Source: Pseudonocardia sp. (GTDB lineage Bacteria; Actinomycetota; Actinomycetes; Mycobacteriales; Pseudonocardiaceae). From it: 34,487 bases of DNA. Below are positions 1-7,081 of this stretch, piece by piece. The notes beneath the pieces are model-generated. The model had not been told where the DNA came from and made no database searches. It saw only the letters and a list, made by a program, of their open reading frames with translations. The stretch is taken from contig NZ_JAJCYB010000037.1 in assembly GCF_029263155.1 (NCBI RefSeq), forward strand, positions 1 to 34,487, written 5' to 3'. Every line of letters starts with the position of its first letter. The first letter of the stretch is position 1. Position numbers and translations under genes: made by a program.

Positions 1-99
1 GGGACGCCGCCGAACCCCCGCCCACCATGGCCGACACGCCGCCGTCGGGGGTGTTCGCCGCCGAACTGGACTTCGCCACCGGGCACCCGGCGGCCCTGT
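1..99. repeat. Left copy of 99-bp terminal direct repeat
   Basis: Bases 1-99 are identical to 34389-34487 at the other end. The repeat lies inside the 5' coding region of a DUF222-HNH gene and keeps its frame. It is either the overlap of a circular molecule or a k-mer-length overlap where an assembly graph loops back on a repeated gene. An exact length of 99 matches an odd k-mer size used by common short-read assemblers (inference). Confidence 0.95.
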
Positions 100-1283
100 C
101 GGATGCCGAACTGGTGGATGCGGTGGTCGGGTACGAGAAGCTCGCCGCGTGGGCCGCGGCCCGGCAGGCCGCGGTGCTGGCCGAGTTCGCCGCCCGCCCC
201 GCCGATCACCCGTCGGTGCCGGCGGGGGAGGTGCGGCAGTGGGCCGCCGACGAGATCGCCCTCGCGACCACCGTGTCCCGCGGGTCCGCGCACGCCCGGC
301 TCGCCCGCGCCGTCCGCCTGGACGCGGTGCTGCGCCCCACCCGCGACCTCCTCGAGACCGGGGGGCTGGACGGGTCGCGGGCCCGGTTGATCTGCGACCG
401 CGTCGAACACCTCGACGACGACCTCGCGGCCGCCGTGCAGGAACGGGTGCTGGCCCGGGCACCCGGGCAGACCTGGGCGCAGCTCGACGCCGCCCTGCGC
501 CGAGCGATCCTCGCCGTCGACACCGACGGGGCCGCGGCCCGGCACCGCAGCGCGAAACAGGCGCGGCGGGTGGACGTGTTCCCCGGCGAGGACGGCATGG
601 CCACGCTGTGGGCGCGGATGCCCGCACCCGACGCGGCCGCATCCTTCGAATGGCTCACCCGCCTGGCCCGCGGCATGGGCGCGACCGATCCGCGCACCCT
701 CGACCAGCGCCGCACCGACCTGCTCGTCGCCGCGGTCACCGGGAAACTGGTGCTACGCGACCCCAACACCGACCCCGCCGAGATGACCGCGGCCCTGCCG
801 GTCACCCCGGGCAAGCCGTTGATCACCGTGATCGTCCCGTACTCCACCCTCACCGGCGCGGATGACGAGCCGTGTGAGCTGGCCGGGTACGGCCCCATCC
901 CCGCGCACCTGGCCCGCGACATCGCCACCGACTCGGTCTGGCGGCGGCTGCTCGTCGACCCCGCGTCCGGGGCGCTGCTGGACTACGGGCGCACCGTGTA
1001 CCGGCCCCCCGCCGGGCTGGCCGACTTCGTCCGCGGCCGCGACGTCACCTGCCGCACCCCGGGGTGCCGCCGCGCCGCGGCGACCTGCGAACTCGACCAC
1101 GTCACCCCATGGAGCACCGGCGGGCCCACCGACGAGGCCAACCTGTGCACCGCATGCACCACCCACCATCACATGAAAGAACACCCCGGCTGGCAGGTCG
1201 TCCTCCACCACGACCGCCGCGTCGAATGGATCACCCCCACCGGACACCGGTACTGGACCCAACCCCACGACTACCGGGAGTAG
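3..1283 (+). CDS. DUF222 / HNH endonuclease domain protein (13E12 repeat family), 5' end cut by window
   Basis: The reading frame is open from base 3; the first internal ATG is at 27, giving 418 residues. Base 1 falls inside a codon, so the true start lies upstream. The matching sequence at the right end supplies it at 34337, which would make a 444-residue protein. The N-terminal two thirds is the helical, Ala/Arg-rich DUF222 region. The C-terminus is an HNH nuclease module: a Cys pair near T-C-R-T-P-G-C, then E-L-D-H-V-T-P-W, the N-L-C-T-A-C segment and H-H-H. The family is known in Mycobacterium as REP13E12, is multicopy in many actinobacteria, is often LexA-regulated, and serves as the integration target of phiRv1. 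Its cellular role is not settled; DNA cleavage is inferred from the HNH motif. The next gene starts 121 bases downstream. Confidence 0.9.
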   Translation, partial: DAAEPPPTMADTPPSGVFAAELDFATGHPAALSDAELVDAVVGYEKLAAWAAARQAAVLAEFAARPADHPSVPAGEVRQWAADEIALATTVSRGSAHARLARAVRLDAVLRPTRDLLETGGLDGSRARLICDRVEHLDDDLAAAVQERVLARAPGQTWAQLDAALRRAILAVDTDGAAARHRSAKQARRVDVFPGEDGMATLWARMPAPDAAASFEWLTRLARGMGATDPRTLDQRRTDLLVAAVTGKLVLRDPNTDPAEMTAALPVTPGKPLITVIVPYSTLTGADDEPCELAGYGPIPAHLARDIATDSVWRRLLVDPASGALLDYGRTVYRPPAGLADFVRGRDVTCRTPGCRRAAATCELDHVTPWSTGGPTDEANLCTACTTHHHMKEHPGWQVVLHHDRRVEWITPTGHRYWTQPHDYRE

Positions 1284-1379
1284 TTCACAGGCGGGCCGAC
1301 GTTCTCCGATCACGGCCCTGCCGTCCGACCGGCCGACGGCCACCGGGCGGCACACCAAGAGATGCCCCTCCGCGGCAAC

Positions 1380-1400
1380 CCGATCTTGTGCCAAGATCGG
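1380..1400 (+). promoter_or_regulatory. Inverted repeat over the start region of the AIM24 operon
   Basis: Arms CCGATCTTG and CAAGATCGG are perfect complements separated by TGC. The right arm carries CAAGAT (1392-1397), exactly 7 bases before the ATG at 1405. That is the position of a -10 element for a leaderless transcript, although its first base is C rather than T. No Shine-Dalgarno sequence is seen before this ATG. A repressor operator overlapping the promoter is the most economical reading; the regulator is unknown. Confidence 0.45.
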
Positions 1401-1404
1401 CGCC

Positions 1405-2028
1405 ATGCAGGGCTTCCGGCTCAACGGATCGCGCGTACTGGAGATCGACGTGTCCGGCAACGCGGTGCGCGCCGCCACCGGCTCGATGATCGCCTATACC
1501 GGCGACGTCACGTTCAAGAACGCCGGTATGGGCGGCGGCGACGGTCTGATGGCCGGGCTCAAACGCCGCGCCACCGGCGAGTCCGTCGCGCTCATGCAGT
1601 GCAGCGGCAGCGGCACCGTCTGGTTCGCGAAGGACGCGATGGAGGTGCTGATCGTCGAGCTGAACGGCGAGACCCTCAAGGTCGAGTCCGAGCAGCTGCT
1701 GGCCCTGTCGGACAAGCTCAAGACCGACGTCGCATTCGCCGGGGTCCGCGGGGCGTCGTCGGGGCAGGGGCTGTTCACCACCACCGTCACCGGGCACGGC
1801 ACGGTGGCGCTGCTGTCCTCCGGCGGCCCACCGATCGCGCTGGAGGTGACACCCCAGTTCCCACTGGTGGTCGACCCGGACGCGTTCGTCGCCAGCATGG
1901 GCAACCTGAACCAGTCCTTCGTCACCGACGTGTCCTGGCGCAACCTCATCGGAGAGAGCTCCGGCGAGGCGTTCTCGCTGCGTTTCGACGGCAGCGGCGT
2001 CGTCTACATCCAGCCCGAGGAGCGCTGA
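1405..2028 (+). CDS. AIM24 family protein, first of three tandem copies
   Basis: The 207-residue product is a full-length AIM24/DUF124 protein, a beta-rich fold related to TRAP-like domains. Family marks visible are the G-S-M-I-A-Y-T-G-D-V stretch near the N-terminus, a G-x-G-T-V-W turn, S-G-Q-G-L-F-T-T-T in the middle, and a closing G-S-G-V-V-Y-I-Q. No signal peptide or membrane segment is visible, so it is probably cytosolic. Function in bacteria is poorly known; the yeast relative AIM24 acts in mitochondrial inner-membrane organisation. The start follows an inverted repeat with no ribosome site, suggesting leaderless translation. Only 3 bases separate its stop from the next paralogue, so the three genes form an operon. 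Confidence 0.9.
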   Translation: MQGFRLNGSRVLEIDVSGNAVRAATGSMIAYTGDVTFKNAGMGGGDGLMAGLKRRATGESVALMQCSGSGTVWFAKDAMEVLIVELNGETLKVESEQLLALSDKLKTDVAFAGVRGASSGQGLFTTTVTGHGTVALLSSGGPPIALEVTPQFPLVVDPDAFVASMGNLNQSFVTDVSWRNLIGESSGEAFSLRFDGSGVVYIQPEER

Positions 2029-2031
2029 GAC

Positions 2032-2682
2032 ATGCCCTTCGAGCAGGTCAACGGCAAGGTCATCAGCGCGCCGGTCGCACCCGGGCGGGAGATCCTGGCC
2101 CGGCGCGGCGCGATGCTCGCCTACACCGGTGACGTCAACTTCTCCCCCGTGCACATGGGCCCCGGTGGCGCGGGCGGCATGGTCGGGCGGATGGCGGCCG
2201 GCGAGCAGGTCGCGATGATGGTCGCCCAGGGCAGCGGCACCGTGCACTACGGCTACCACGGCCTCTACATCACGATCATCGAGCTGGACGGCGCGGGTCC
2301 CCTCACCGTGGAGGCCGACCGGCTCGTCGCGCACGACGCGGCGCTGCAGTCCACGACGGTGTTCCTCGGCTCGCAGGGCGGCATCCGCGGCGCGGTGCGC
2401 GGGGCCGTGTCCGGGCAGGGGCTGTTCACCACCCAGCTGCACGGCTACGGCACCGCCGCCGTGCTGAGCCACGGCGGCACGATCGCGATCCCGGTCGGCA
2501 ACGCCGGGCCGGTGGCGGTCGACCCGCAGGCGTTCGTCGCGCACGTCGGACAGGTGAACGTCGACATCTCCGCGTCGGTGGGCTGGCGCGACGCGGTCGG
2601 CCGCGGCTCCGGCGAGGCCGTGCAGCTCAAGTGCACGGGCCACGGCACCGTCTACGTCCAGGCATCGGAGCAGAAGCTGTGA
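2032..2682 (+). CDS. AIM24 family protein, second tandem copy
   Basis: The 216-residue product shares the architecture of the gene before it: R-R-G-A-M-L-A-Y-T-G-D-V near the N-terminus, G-S-G-T-V-H-Y in the first repeat, S-G-Q-G-L-F-T-T in the centre and G-H-G-T-V-Y-V-Q at the end. ATG 2032 is preceded by GAGGAG inside the end of the upstream gene, a good ribosome site. Its stop TGA overlaps the GTG start of the third copy. The tandem copies have clearly diverged, so they are old paralogues rather than a fresh duplication, and the products may assemble together (inference). Confidence 0.9.
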   Translation: MPFEQVNGKVISAPVAPGREILARRGAMLAYTGDVNFSPVHMGPGGAGGMVGRMAAGEQVAMMVAQGSGTVHYGYHGLYITIIELDGAGPLTVEADRLVAHDAALQSTTVFLGSQGGIRGAVRGAVSGQGLFTTQLHGYGTAAVLSHGGTIAIPVGNAGPVAVDPQAFVAHVGQVNVDISASVGWRDAVGRGSGEAVQLKCTGHGTVYVQASEQKL

Positions 2683-3437
2683 TCCCTCTCAACCCCCAGA
2701 CCCTGCCGGACAACGACAACATCCCGGGCAACCACTACGCCTACTGCGTGCGCCTGGACGGGCAGCTGTTCATGCAGACCGGGCGGATGATCGCCTACTA
2801 CCCGGCGCCGCACAGCCAGGGCATCCGGTTCGAGCCGCTCACGGCGGCCAGCATCGGCGGCATGGTGGCCACCCGGTTCTCCGCGCCGCTCTACACCCGC
2901 GACTGGGTGGTGGCCTCCGGCGCCGGGCACCTGATCCTCGGCGACCGCGGCTACGACATCAACAGCTACGACCTCGACGCCGGCAACCTGACCCTGCGCG
3001 CGGCCAACCTGCTGGCCTTCGACTCCACGCTGGAGCTCAAGCAGTCGATCGTGCCCGGATTCCTGACGCTGATCGGCACCGGCAAGTTCCTCGCCTCCAG
3101 CTCCGGGCCGGTGATCTTCGCCGAGCCGCCGATCCGGGTCGACCCGCAGGCGCTGGTCGGCTGGGCGGACTGCCCGTCACCGTCGCACCACTACGACGCC
3201 GGGTGGATGAGCGGGTTCCTGTCCAGCGCGATGGGCATGATGGGGGCCAACTCCGGCGAGGAGCGGCAGTTCGACTTCACCGGCGCCGGCACCGTGCTGA
3301 TCCAGTCCAGCGAGGGGTCGGTGGCCGATCCGCACCTGCTGCGGCAGCTGGAGGGCCAGGTCGGCGCGCTGGGGCTGTCCGGCCTGCAGCGCATGCAACA
3401 GGTCGTCGCGCAGCAGCTGGCCCAGCAGCAGCGGTAG
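2679..3437 (+). CDS. AIM24 family protein, third and most divergent tandem copy
   Basis: I place the start at GTG 2679, which overlaps the previous stop as GTGA and opens with V-I-P-L-N-P. An in-frame ATG at 2631 would add 16 Arg-rich residues lying wholly inside the upstream gene and looks spurious. The product is 252 residues, longer than its two neighbours. It keeps the AIM24 outline (G-R-M-I-A-Y-Y, G-T-G-K-F-L-A-S-S-S-G, G-A-G-T-V-L-I-Q-S-S-E) but lacks the S-G-Q-G-L-F-T-T signature. It adds a Gln-rich C-terminal tail (M-Q-Q-V-V-A-Q-Q-L-A-Q-Q-Q). It is the last gene of the operon and is followed by a palindromic repeat element. Confidence 0.87.
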   Translation: MIPLNPQTLPDNDNIPGNHYAYCVRLDGQLFMQTGRMIAYYPAPHSQGIRFEPLTAASIGGMVATRFSAPLYTRDWVVASGAGHLILGDRGYDINSYDLDAGNLTLRAANLLAFDSTLELKQSIVPGFLTLIGTGKFLASSSGPVIFAEPPIRVDPQALVGWADCPSPSHHYDAGWMSGFLSSAMGMMGANSGEERQFDFTGAGTVLIQSSEGSVADPHLLRQLEGQVGALGLSGLQRMQQVVAQQLAQQQR

Positions 3438-3445
3438 ACGTCCGG

Positions 3446-3517
3446 GCTCGCACACACCTTCCGGGTGCCGCACACAGGTCCGGCCCCGTGTGCGGGCCCC
3501 GCAACCTGTGTGCGAGC
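3446..3517. repeat. Palindromic repeat element, copy A, in a convergent gap
   Basis: Outer arms GCTCGCACACA (3446-3456) and TGTGTGCGAGC (3507-3517) are perfect complements. Inner arms CCGCACAC (3468-3475) and GTGTGCGG (3488-3495) nest inside. Half-sites are spaced about 20 bp apart. The element fills the gap between the third AIM24 gene and amylosucrase and touches the amylosucrase stop codon. Related copies lie at 6535 and 15151. It could fold into a strong hairpin on either strand, so it may act as a bidirectional terminator or a REP-like element. Confidence 0.85.
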
Positions 3518-5487
3518 TACGGCTCGGCGAGCCAGACGAAGCCGAGCGCGGGGAGCACGAGGCGGTCCTGGTGCACCAGCATCGGGCCGTCGCTGGACAG
3601 GACCGTGTCCAGCGCGCCGAGGCCGTCCAGGCAGTGCGCGTCGATCGAGACGGCGTGCTCGGCGAAGTTGACCAGCCCGGCGAAGTGGCCGCTGCGGGGG
3701 TGGCGGCGGCGCCAGGCCAGCACGTGCGGCGAGTCGACGTCGAGCACCGCGGACTCCCCTCCGGCGTGCAGCGCGGGCAGGTCGGCCCGCGTGGTGGTGA
3801 GCGCGCGGAACCAGCCGAACACGCGGCCCTCGACGGTGGCCGGGTCGTGGCGGCGGGCGGCCGCGGCGTCGTCGAAGAAGGGGCGGTGCATCCAGCGGTT
3901 GTCGGCCGCGAGCTCCGGGTCGTCGAGGTAGGAGGTGTCGTTGCCCTGGGCGAGCTCGTCGCCCATGTACAGCAGCGGCACGCCGCCCCAGGCGAGCGCG
4001 ACGGCGTGCAGCAGCACCAGCCGGCGGATCCCGTGCTCGACGGCACGGGCGTCGCCCCGGGCGCGGGCCTCGCTGATGCCGCACAGCGCCGCGGCGGACC
4101 CGGAGATGCGGGCGTCGCCGGTCTCCGGGTTCTCCTGGAACCGCGCGCCGCGGGCGTAGGACATCGGGAACTCGCCCGAGAAGAAGGAGTTGAGGAAGTC
4201 GCGGTGGGCACAGGGGTCGTAGCCGACGGCACCCGCGTCGGTCTCGCTGACCGCCCAGCCGATGTCGTCGTGACAGCGCACATAGGTGGCCCACGACGTC
4301 TCGGCCGGGACGGGCGCGAGGCGTCGCAGCGACTGCACGGCCAGCCGCGCGTCCTTGGTGGCCAGGCTCGACCACAGCATCACCATGAGCTGGTTGTGGT
4401 AGGCCAGCTCGCACTCCGGGCGGTAGCGCTCGTGCGCGCCCAGGTAGGCCACCAGGTCCTCCGGGGCCACGATCGCCTCGGCCTTGAACACCGTGGCCGG
4501 AGCGGCGAGCTTCGCGCACGCGTGCAGGGCCTGCACGATGGCGTGCACCTCGGGCTGGTTCGTCCAGGTGGTGCCCAGCCGCTTGCCCATGAACGGCACC
4601 GCGTCCATCCGGAAGATCTCCACGCCCCGGTTGGCCAGCCAGACGATCTCCCCGAGCATCGCGGCGAGCACGCGCGGGTTGGTGTAGTCGAGGTCCCACT
4701 GGTAGCCGAAGAACGTGGTCCACACCCAGCCCGCCCCGGGCACGTGCGTGAACGAACCGGGTGCGCGATCGGGGAAGACGTCGACGACGGTGGCCTCGTA
4801 GGCGTCGGGCATCGTGCGGTCGGGGTAGGCGATGTAGAAGCCCGCGTACTGCGGGTCACCGGTCAGCCAGCCCCGCGCCCACGGGTGCTCGCGGGCGGTG
4901 TGGTTGAGCACCAGGTCCACGCACAGGCTCATCCCGCGCTCGCGCAGCGCGCCGGCGAGCGCCGACAGGTCGTCCATCGTGCCCAGGCGGGGATCGACAG
5001 CGCGGTAGTCGGCCACCGCGTAGCCGCCGTCGTTCTCCCCGTCGCGGGGTCGCAGCAGCGGCATCAGGTGCAGGTAGGTGACGCCCAGCTCGGCGAGGTG
5101 GTCGAGGCGTTCCCCGACGGCGTCCAGGGTGCCGGCGAAGCGGTCGGTGTAGGCGACGTAGCCGATCGTCGACTGGTGCTGGTACCAGCGCGGGTCCACC
5201 TCGCGGCGCCGGTCGGTCTCGCGCAGGCCGGCCGGGCGGGCGACGGCGGCATCCAGCGCGATGCGCAGCAGCCCCTCCACGTGCTCCTCGCCATAGAGGG
5301 CGTCGATCGGCGCGTGGACGTCGGCGAACCACTGGTCCAGGCGGGCGACGAATCCCACGGCGTCGGCCCGGCCCAGCCTGCGGTGCGCATCAGCCGCGAT
5401 CCCCGGCCGGAGCCGGGCCAGCGCGGCCGCCGACCGCCTGCGCGCCTCGACGTCGGGCCGGGGTCCGGAGCCGGGAAACTCGATCAC
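3517..5487 (-). CDS. Amylosucrase (GH13 glucansucrase)
   Basis: The product is 656 residues from GTG 5487, close to the roughly 640 of known amylosucrases. These enzymes transfer glucose from sucrose to an alpha-1,4-glucan, releasing fructose. The GH13 residues are in place: nucleophile Asp295 in F-R-M-D-A-V, acid/base Glu337 in F-K-A-E-A-I, and Asp407 in R-C-H-D-D-I-G-W. The numbers run close to those of the Neisseria polysaccharea enzyme (286, 328, 393). An N-terminal helical domain before the barrel (about 1-90), the Y-L-H-L-M-P strand and the C-terminal beta domain also fit. No signal peptide is visible, so the enzyme is cytosolic. The frame continues open upstream but overlaps the divergent gene there. 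Other sucrose-acting GH13 enzymes are less likely given the overall match. Confidence 0.88.
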   Translation of the reverse strand: MIEFPGSGPRPDVEARRRSAAALARLRPGIAADAHRRLGRADAVGFVARLDQWFADVHAPIDALYGEEHVEGLLRIALDAAVARPAGLRETDRRREVDPRWYQHQSTIGYVAYTDRFAGTLDAVGERLDHLAELGVTYLHLMPLLRPRDGENDGGYAVADYRAVDPRLGTMDDLSALAGALRERGMSLCVDLVLNHTAREHPWARGWLTGDPQYAGFYIAYPDRTMPDAYEATVVDVFPDRAPGSFTHVPGAGWVWTTFFGYQWDLDYTNPRVLAAMLGEIVWLANRGVEIFRMDAVPFMGKRLGTTWTNQPEVHAIVQALHACAKLAAPATVFKAEAIVAPEDLVAYLGAHERYRPECELAYHNQLMVMLWSSLATKDARLAVQSLRRLAPVPAETSWATYVRCHDDIGWAVSETDAGAVGYDPCAHRDFLNSFFSGEFPMSYARGARFQENPETGDARISGSAAALCGISEARARGDARAVEHGIRRLVLLHAVALAWGGVPLLYMGDELAQGNDTSYLDDPELAADNRWMHRPFFDDAAAARRHDPATVEGRVFGWFRALTTTRADLPALHAGGESAVLDVDSPHVLAWRRRHPRSGHFAGLVNFAEHAVSIDAHCLDGLGALDTVLSSDGPMLVHQDRLVLPALGFVWLAEP

Positions 5488-5598
5488 CGGCCCATCCTGC
5501 CGCACCACCGGCGGCGGGGACCCGCCGCACTTCGGAGCCCTACTGCACGTCCGGCCGCCCGAGAACAGCACTGTGGCTCCGAGGTGCGCCCGGCGCTC

Positions 5599-5604
5599 TA
5601 GGGT
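5599..5604 (+). promoter_or_regulatory. -10 element TAGGGT for a leaderless transcript
   Basis: TAGGGT ends 7 bases before the GTG at 5612 and fits the actinobacterial TANNNT -10 consensus. The spacing would put transcription start at the start codon. No clear -35 or Shine-Dalgarno sequence is seen. Confidence 0.55.
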
Positions 5605-5611
5605 CGGGGCT

Positions 5612-6493
5612 GTGTCCGATCTCGACGACCTCGCCGACGCGCTGTACACCGCCCCGCCCGCCGACTTCGTCGCCACCCGGGACGAGGCCGTCCGCGCGGC
5701 GCGCGAGCGCGGGGACCGGGAGTTCGCGACGGCCGCCGGACGCCTGCGCAGGCCCACCCGCGCGGCGTGGCTGGCGAACCTGCTGGCCCGGCACCGCGCC
5801 GAGCAGCTCGACGGGCTGCTCACGCTGGCCGGGAGCCTCGCCGACGCCCAGCGCACCCTCGACGGCGACGCGCTGCGTGCCCTGTCCTCGCGGCGCCGGC
5901 AGCTGGTGGCGGCCATGGCGCGCGAGGCGGGACGGCTGGCGCGGGAGGCGCACGAACCCGTCAACGACTCGCTGCTGCGCGAGCTGGGCGACATCCTGGA
6001 GGCGGCGCTGGCCGATCCGGTGGTGGCCGACGAGGTCCGGTCCGGGCGGCTGACCCGCACCATCAGCTACTCCGGCTTCGGCCCGGAGGCCGAGCCCGGC
6101 GCCACGCCGAAGCCGCGCGAGCCGCGCCCGGCGCCCTCGCCGCCCCCGGAGGATGCGGCGCCCGAGGAGGACCCGGCCGAGCGGGCCCGGCTCGACCGGC
6201 AGCGGGCCGAACGCCGCCGCGACCTCGACGACGCCGAGGCGGCCGAGGCGGCGGCCCGGGAACGCCGCGACGCCGCCGAGTCGGCCCACGAGGACGCCGC
6301 CGCGGCCCACGCGGCCGCCCGCGAACGCGTCGCCAGGCTCACCGAGGAGCTCGACGCCGCGCAGAAGCACGAGCGCACCGCGGCCGCCGACGGGCGGGAG
6401 GCCGCGGCCGCGGCCCGCGCGGCGGCCCGGGAGGCCAGCACCGCGGCCACCCGCACCGCCCGCGCGAGAGCTCGCCTGGACGACCTGCCGTGA
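5612..6493 (+). CDS. Conserved hypothetical protein with C-terminal coiled coil
   Basis: I take GTG 5612 (V-S-D-L-D-D-L) as the start, giving 293 residues; a further upstream ATG at 5573 would place the TAGGGT promoter inside the gene. Residues about 1-150 are helical and rich in Ala, Arg and Leu, with an R-R-P-T-R-A-A-W-L-A-N-L-L motif. A Pro-rich linker (about 165-195) follows. The C-terminal 100 residues are Ala/Glu/Arg heptad-like sequence that should form a long coiled coil. No enzyme motif, signal peptide or membrane segment is visible. Proteins of this shape occur in other actinobacteria as uncharacterised genes; a structural or DNA-associated role is only a guess. The gene is divergent from amylosucrase and convergent with the next gene. 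Confidence 0.75.
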   Translation: MSDLDDLADALYTAPPADFVATRDEAVRAARERGDREFATAAGRLRRPTRAAWLANLLARHRAEQLDGLLTLAGSLADAQRTLDGDALRALSSRRRQLVAAMAREAGRLAREAHEPVNDSLLRELGDILEAALADPVVADEVRSGRLTRTISYSGFGPEAEPGATPKPREPRPAPSPPPEDAAPEEDPAERARLDRQRAERRRDLDDAEAAEAAARERRDAAESAHEDAAAAHAAARERVARLTEELDAAQKHERTAAADGREAAAAARAAAREASTAATRTARARARLDDLP

Positions 6494-6534
6494 CGCGCCA
6501 CCCGCGCGGCCGGCACGCATGCGCGCGGGACGCG

Positions 6535-6625
6535 GCTCGCACACAGGTTGCGGGGCTCGCACACAGGTCCGGACCTGTGTGCCGACCCCGGGACCTGTGT
6601 GCCGACCCCGGGACCTATGTGCGAG
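6535..6625. repeat. Palindromic repeat element, copy B, expanded
   Basis: This is the largest copy. The centre is a perfect palindrome at 6559-6582: GCACACAGGTCC followed directly by its complement. To the left is one more inverted unit beginning GCTCGCACACAGGT. To the right the 20-bp unit GGACCTGTGTGCCGACCCCG occurs twice (6571-6590, 6591-6610), then a diverged third unit ends in GTGCGAG. The right side thus has one more unit than copies A and C, consistent with unit gain by slippage. It lies between two convergent genes. Confidence 0.88.
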
Positions 6626-6653
6626 GTCCCCGCAGTGTCGCCCGCGGGCCGCC

Positions 6654-7016
6654 TCAGCGGCGGGCGACCAGGAGGCCGATCAGGTTCAGCGCGCCCCAGC
6701 CCACCCCGACACCGACCGCCTTGCGCTTCGCCGCGGGGTCCTCGTTGGGGGACAGCGCGAACACCAGCGCGTCGCCGAGGTCGCCCGCGATCCGGGCGGC
6801 GATGGCCAGCTGCAGGGCGGGCCCGGCCGGTGCGGCGGCGATCGCGATGCCGTTGGCGAGGTCGCGCGCCCCGACCGCGCGCACGAGGATGCCGACCGGC
6901 GCGGGCGGCTCGGCCCCCGACAGCCCGGCGGGCCTGGCGAAGATCGCGGGCTTGACGAGGGTGGACAGGCCGTAGGCGGCGGTGAGCACGCCGAGCGTGC
7001 GGGGGAGCCAGGTCAT
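6654..7016 (-). CDS. Small DUF4267-like integral membrane protein
   Basis: From ATG 7016 the product is 120 residues (M-T-W-L-P-R-T-L-G-V-L). The frame runs further up to 7082, but that extension is Arg-rich and reaches the divergent hrpB start, so I reject it. About four hydrophobic segments are visible, including L-G-V-L-T-A-A-Y-G, a G-I-A-I-A stretch, an L-Q-L-A-I-A-A-R-I-A-G-D segment and a closing W-G-A-L-N-L-I-G-L-L-V. The R-A-V-G-A-R-D-L-A-N-G core and acidic G-D-L-G-D resemble DUF4267 proteins, whose function is unknown. It is transcribed alone, divergent from hrpB and convergent with the coiled-coil gene. Confidence 0.72.
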   Translation of the reverse strand: MTWLPRTLGVLTAAYGLSTLVKPAIFARPAGLSGAEPPAPVGILVRAVGARDLANGIAIAAAPAGPALQLAIAARIAGDLGDALVFALSPNEDPAAKRKAVGVGVGWGALNLIGLLVARR

Positions 7017-7081
7017 GCCGAGGATCCTCGCAGCCCGCCGCCGTCCCCGCGCGGCACGCCGCCACGCCCGCGCGGGGGACA

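Noticed and set aside
5531..5581. Short inverted repeat CGGAGCC / GGCTCCG upstream of the coiled-coil gene
   Set aside because: Seven-base arms with a 34-base loop are expected by chance in sequence this GC-rich.
3490..5601. Long plus-strand frame opposite amylosucrase
   Set aside because: Low-complexity product without any family mark; amylosucrase catalytic residues fix the coding strand.
6535..6625. CRISPR array
   Set aside because: The 20-bp units are adjacent with no variable spacers, are inverted around a centre, and no cas gene is near.
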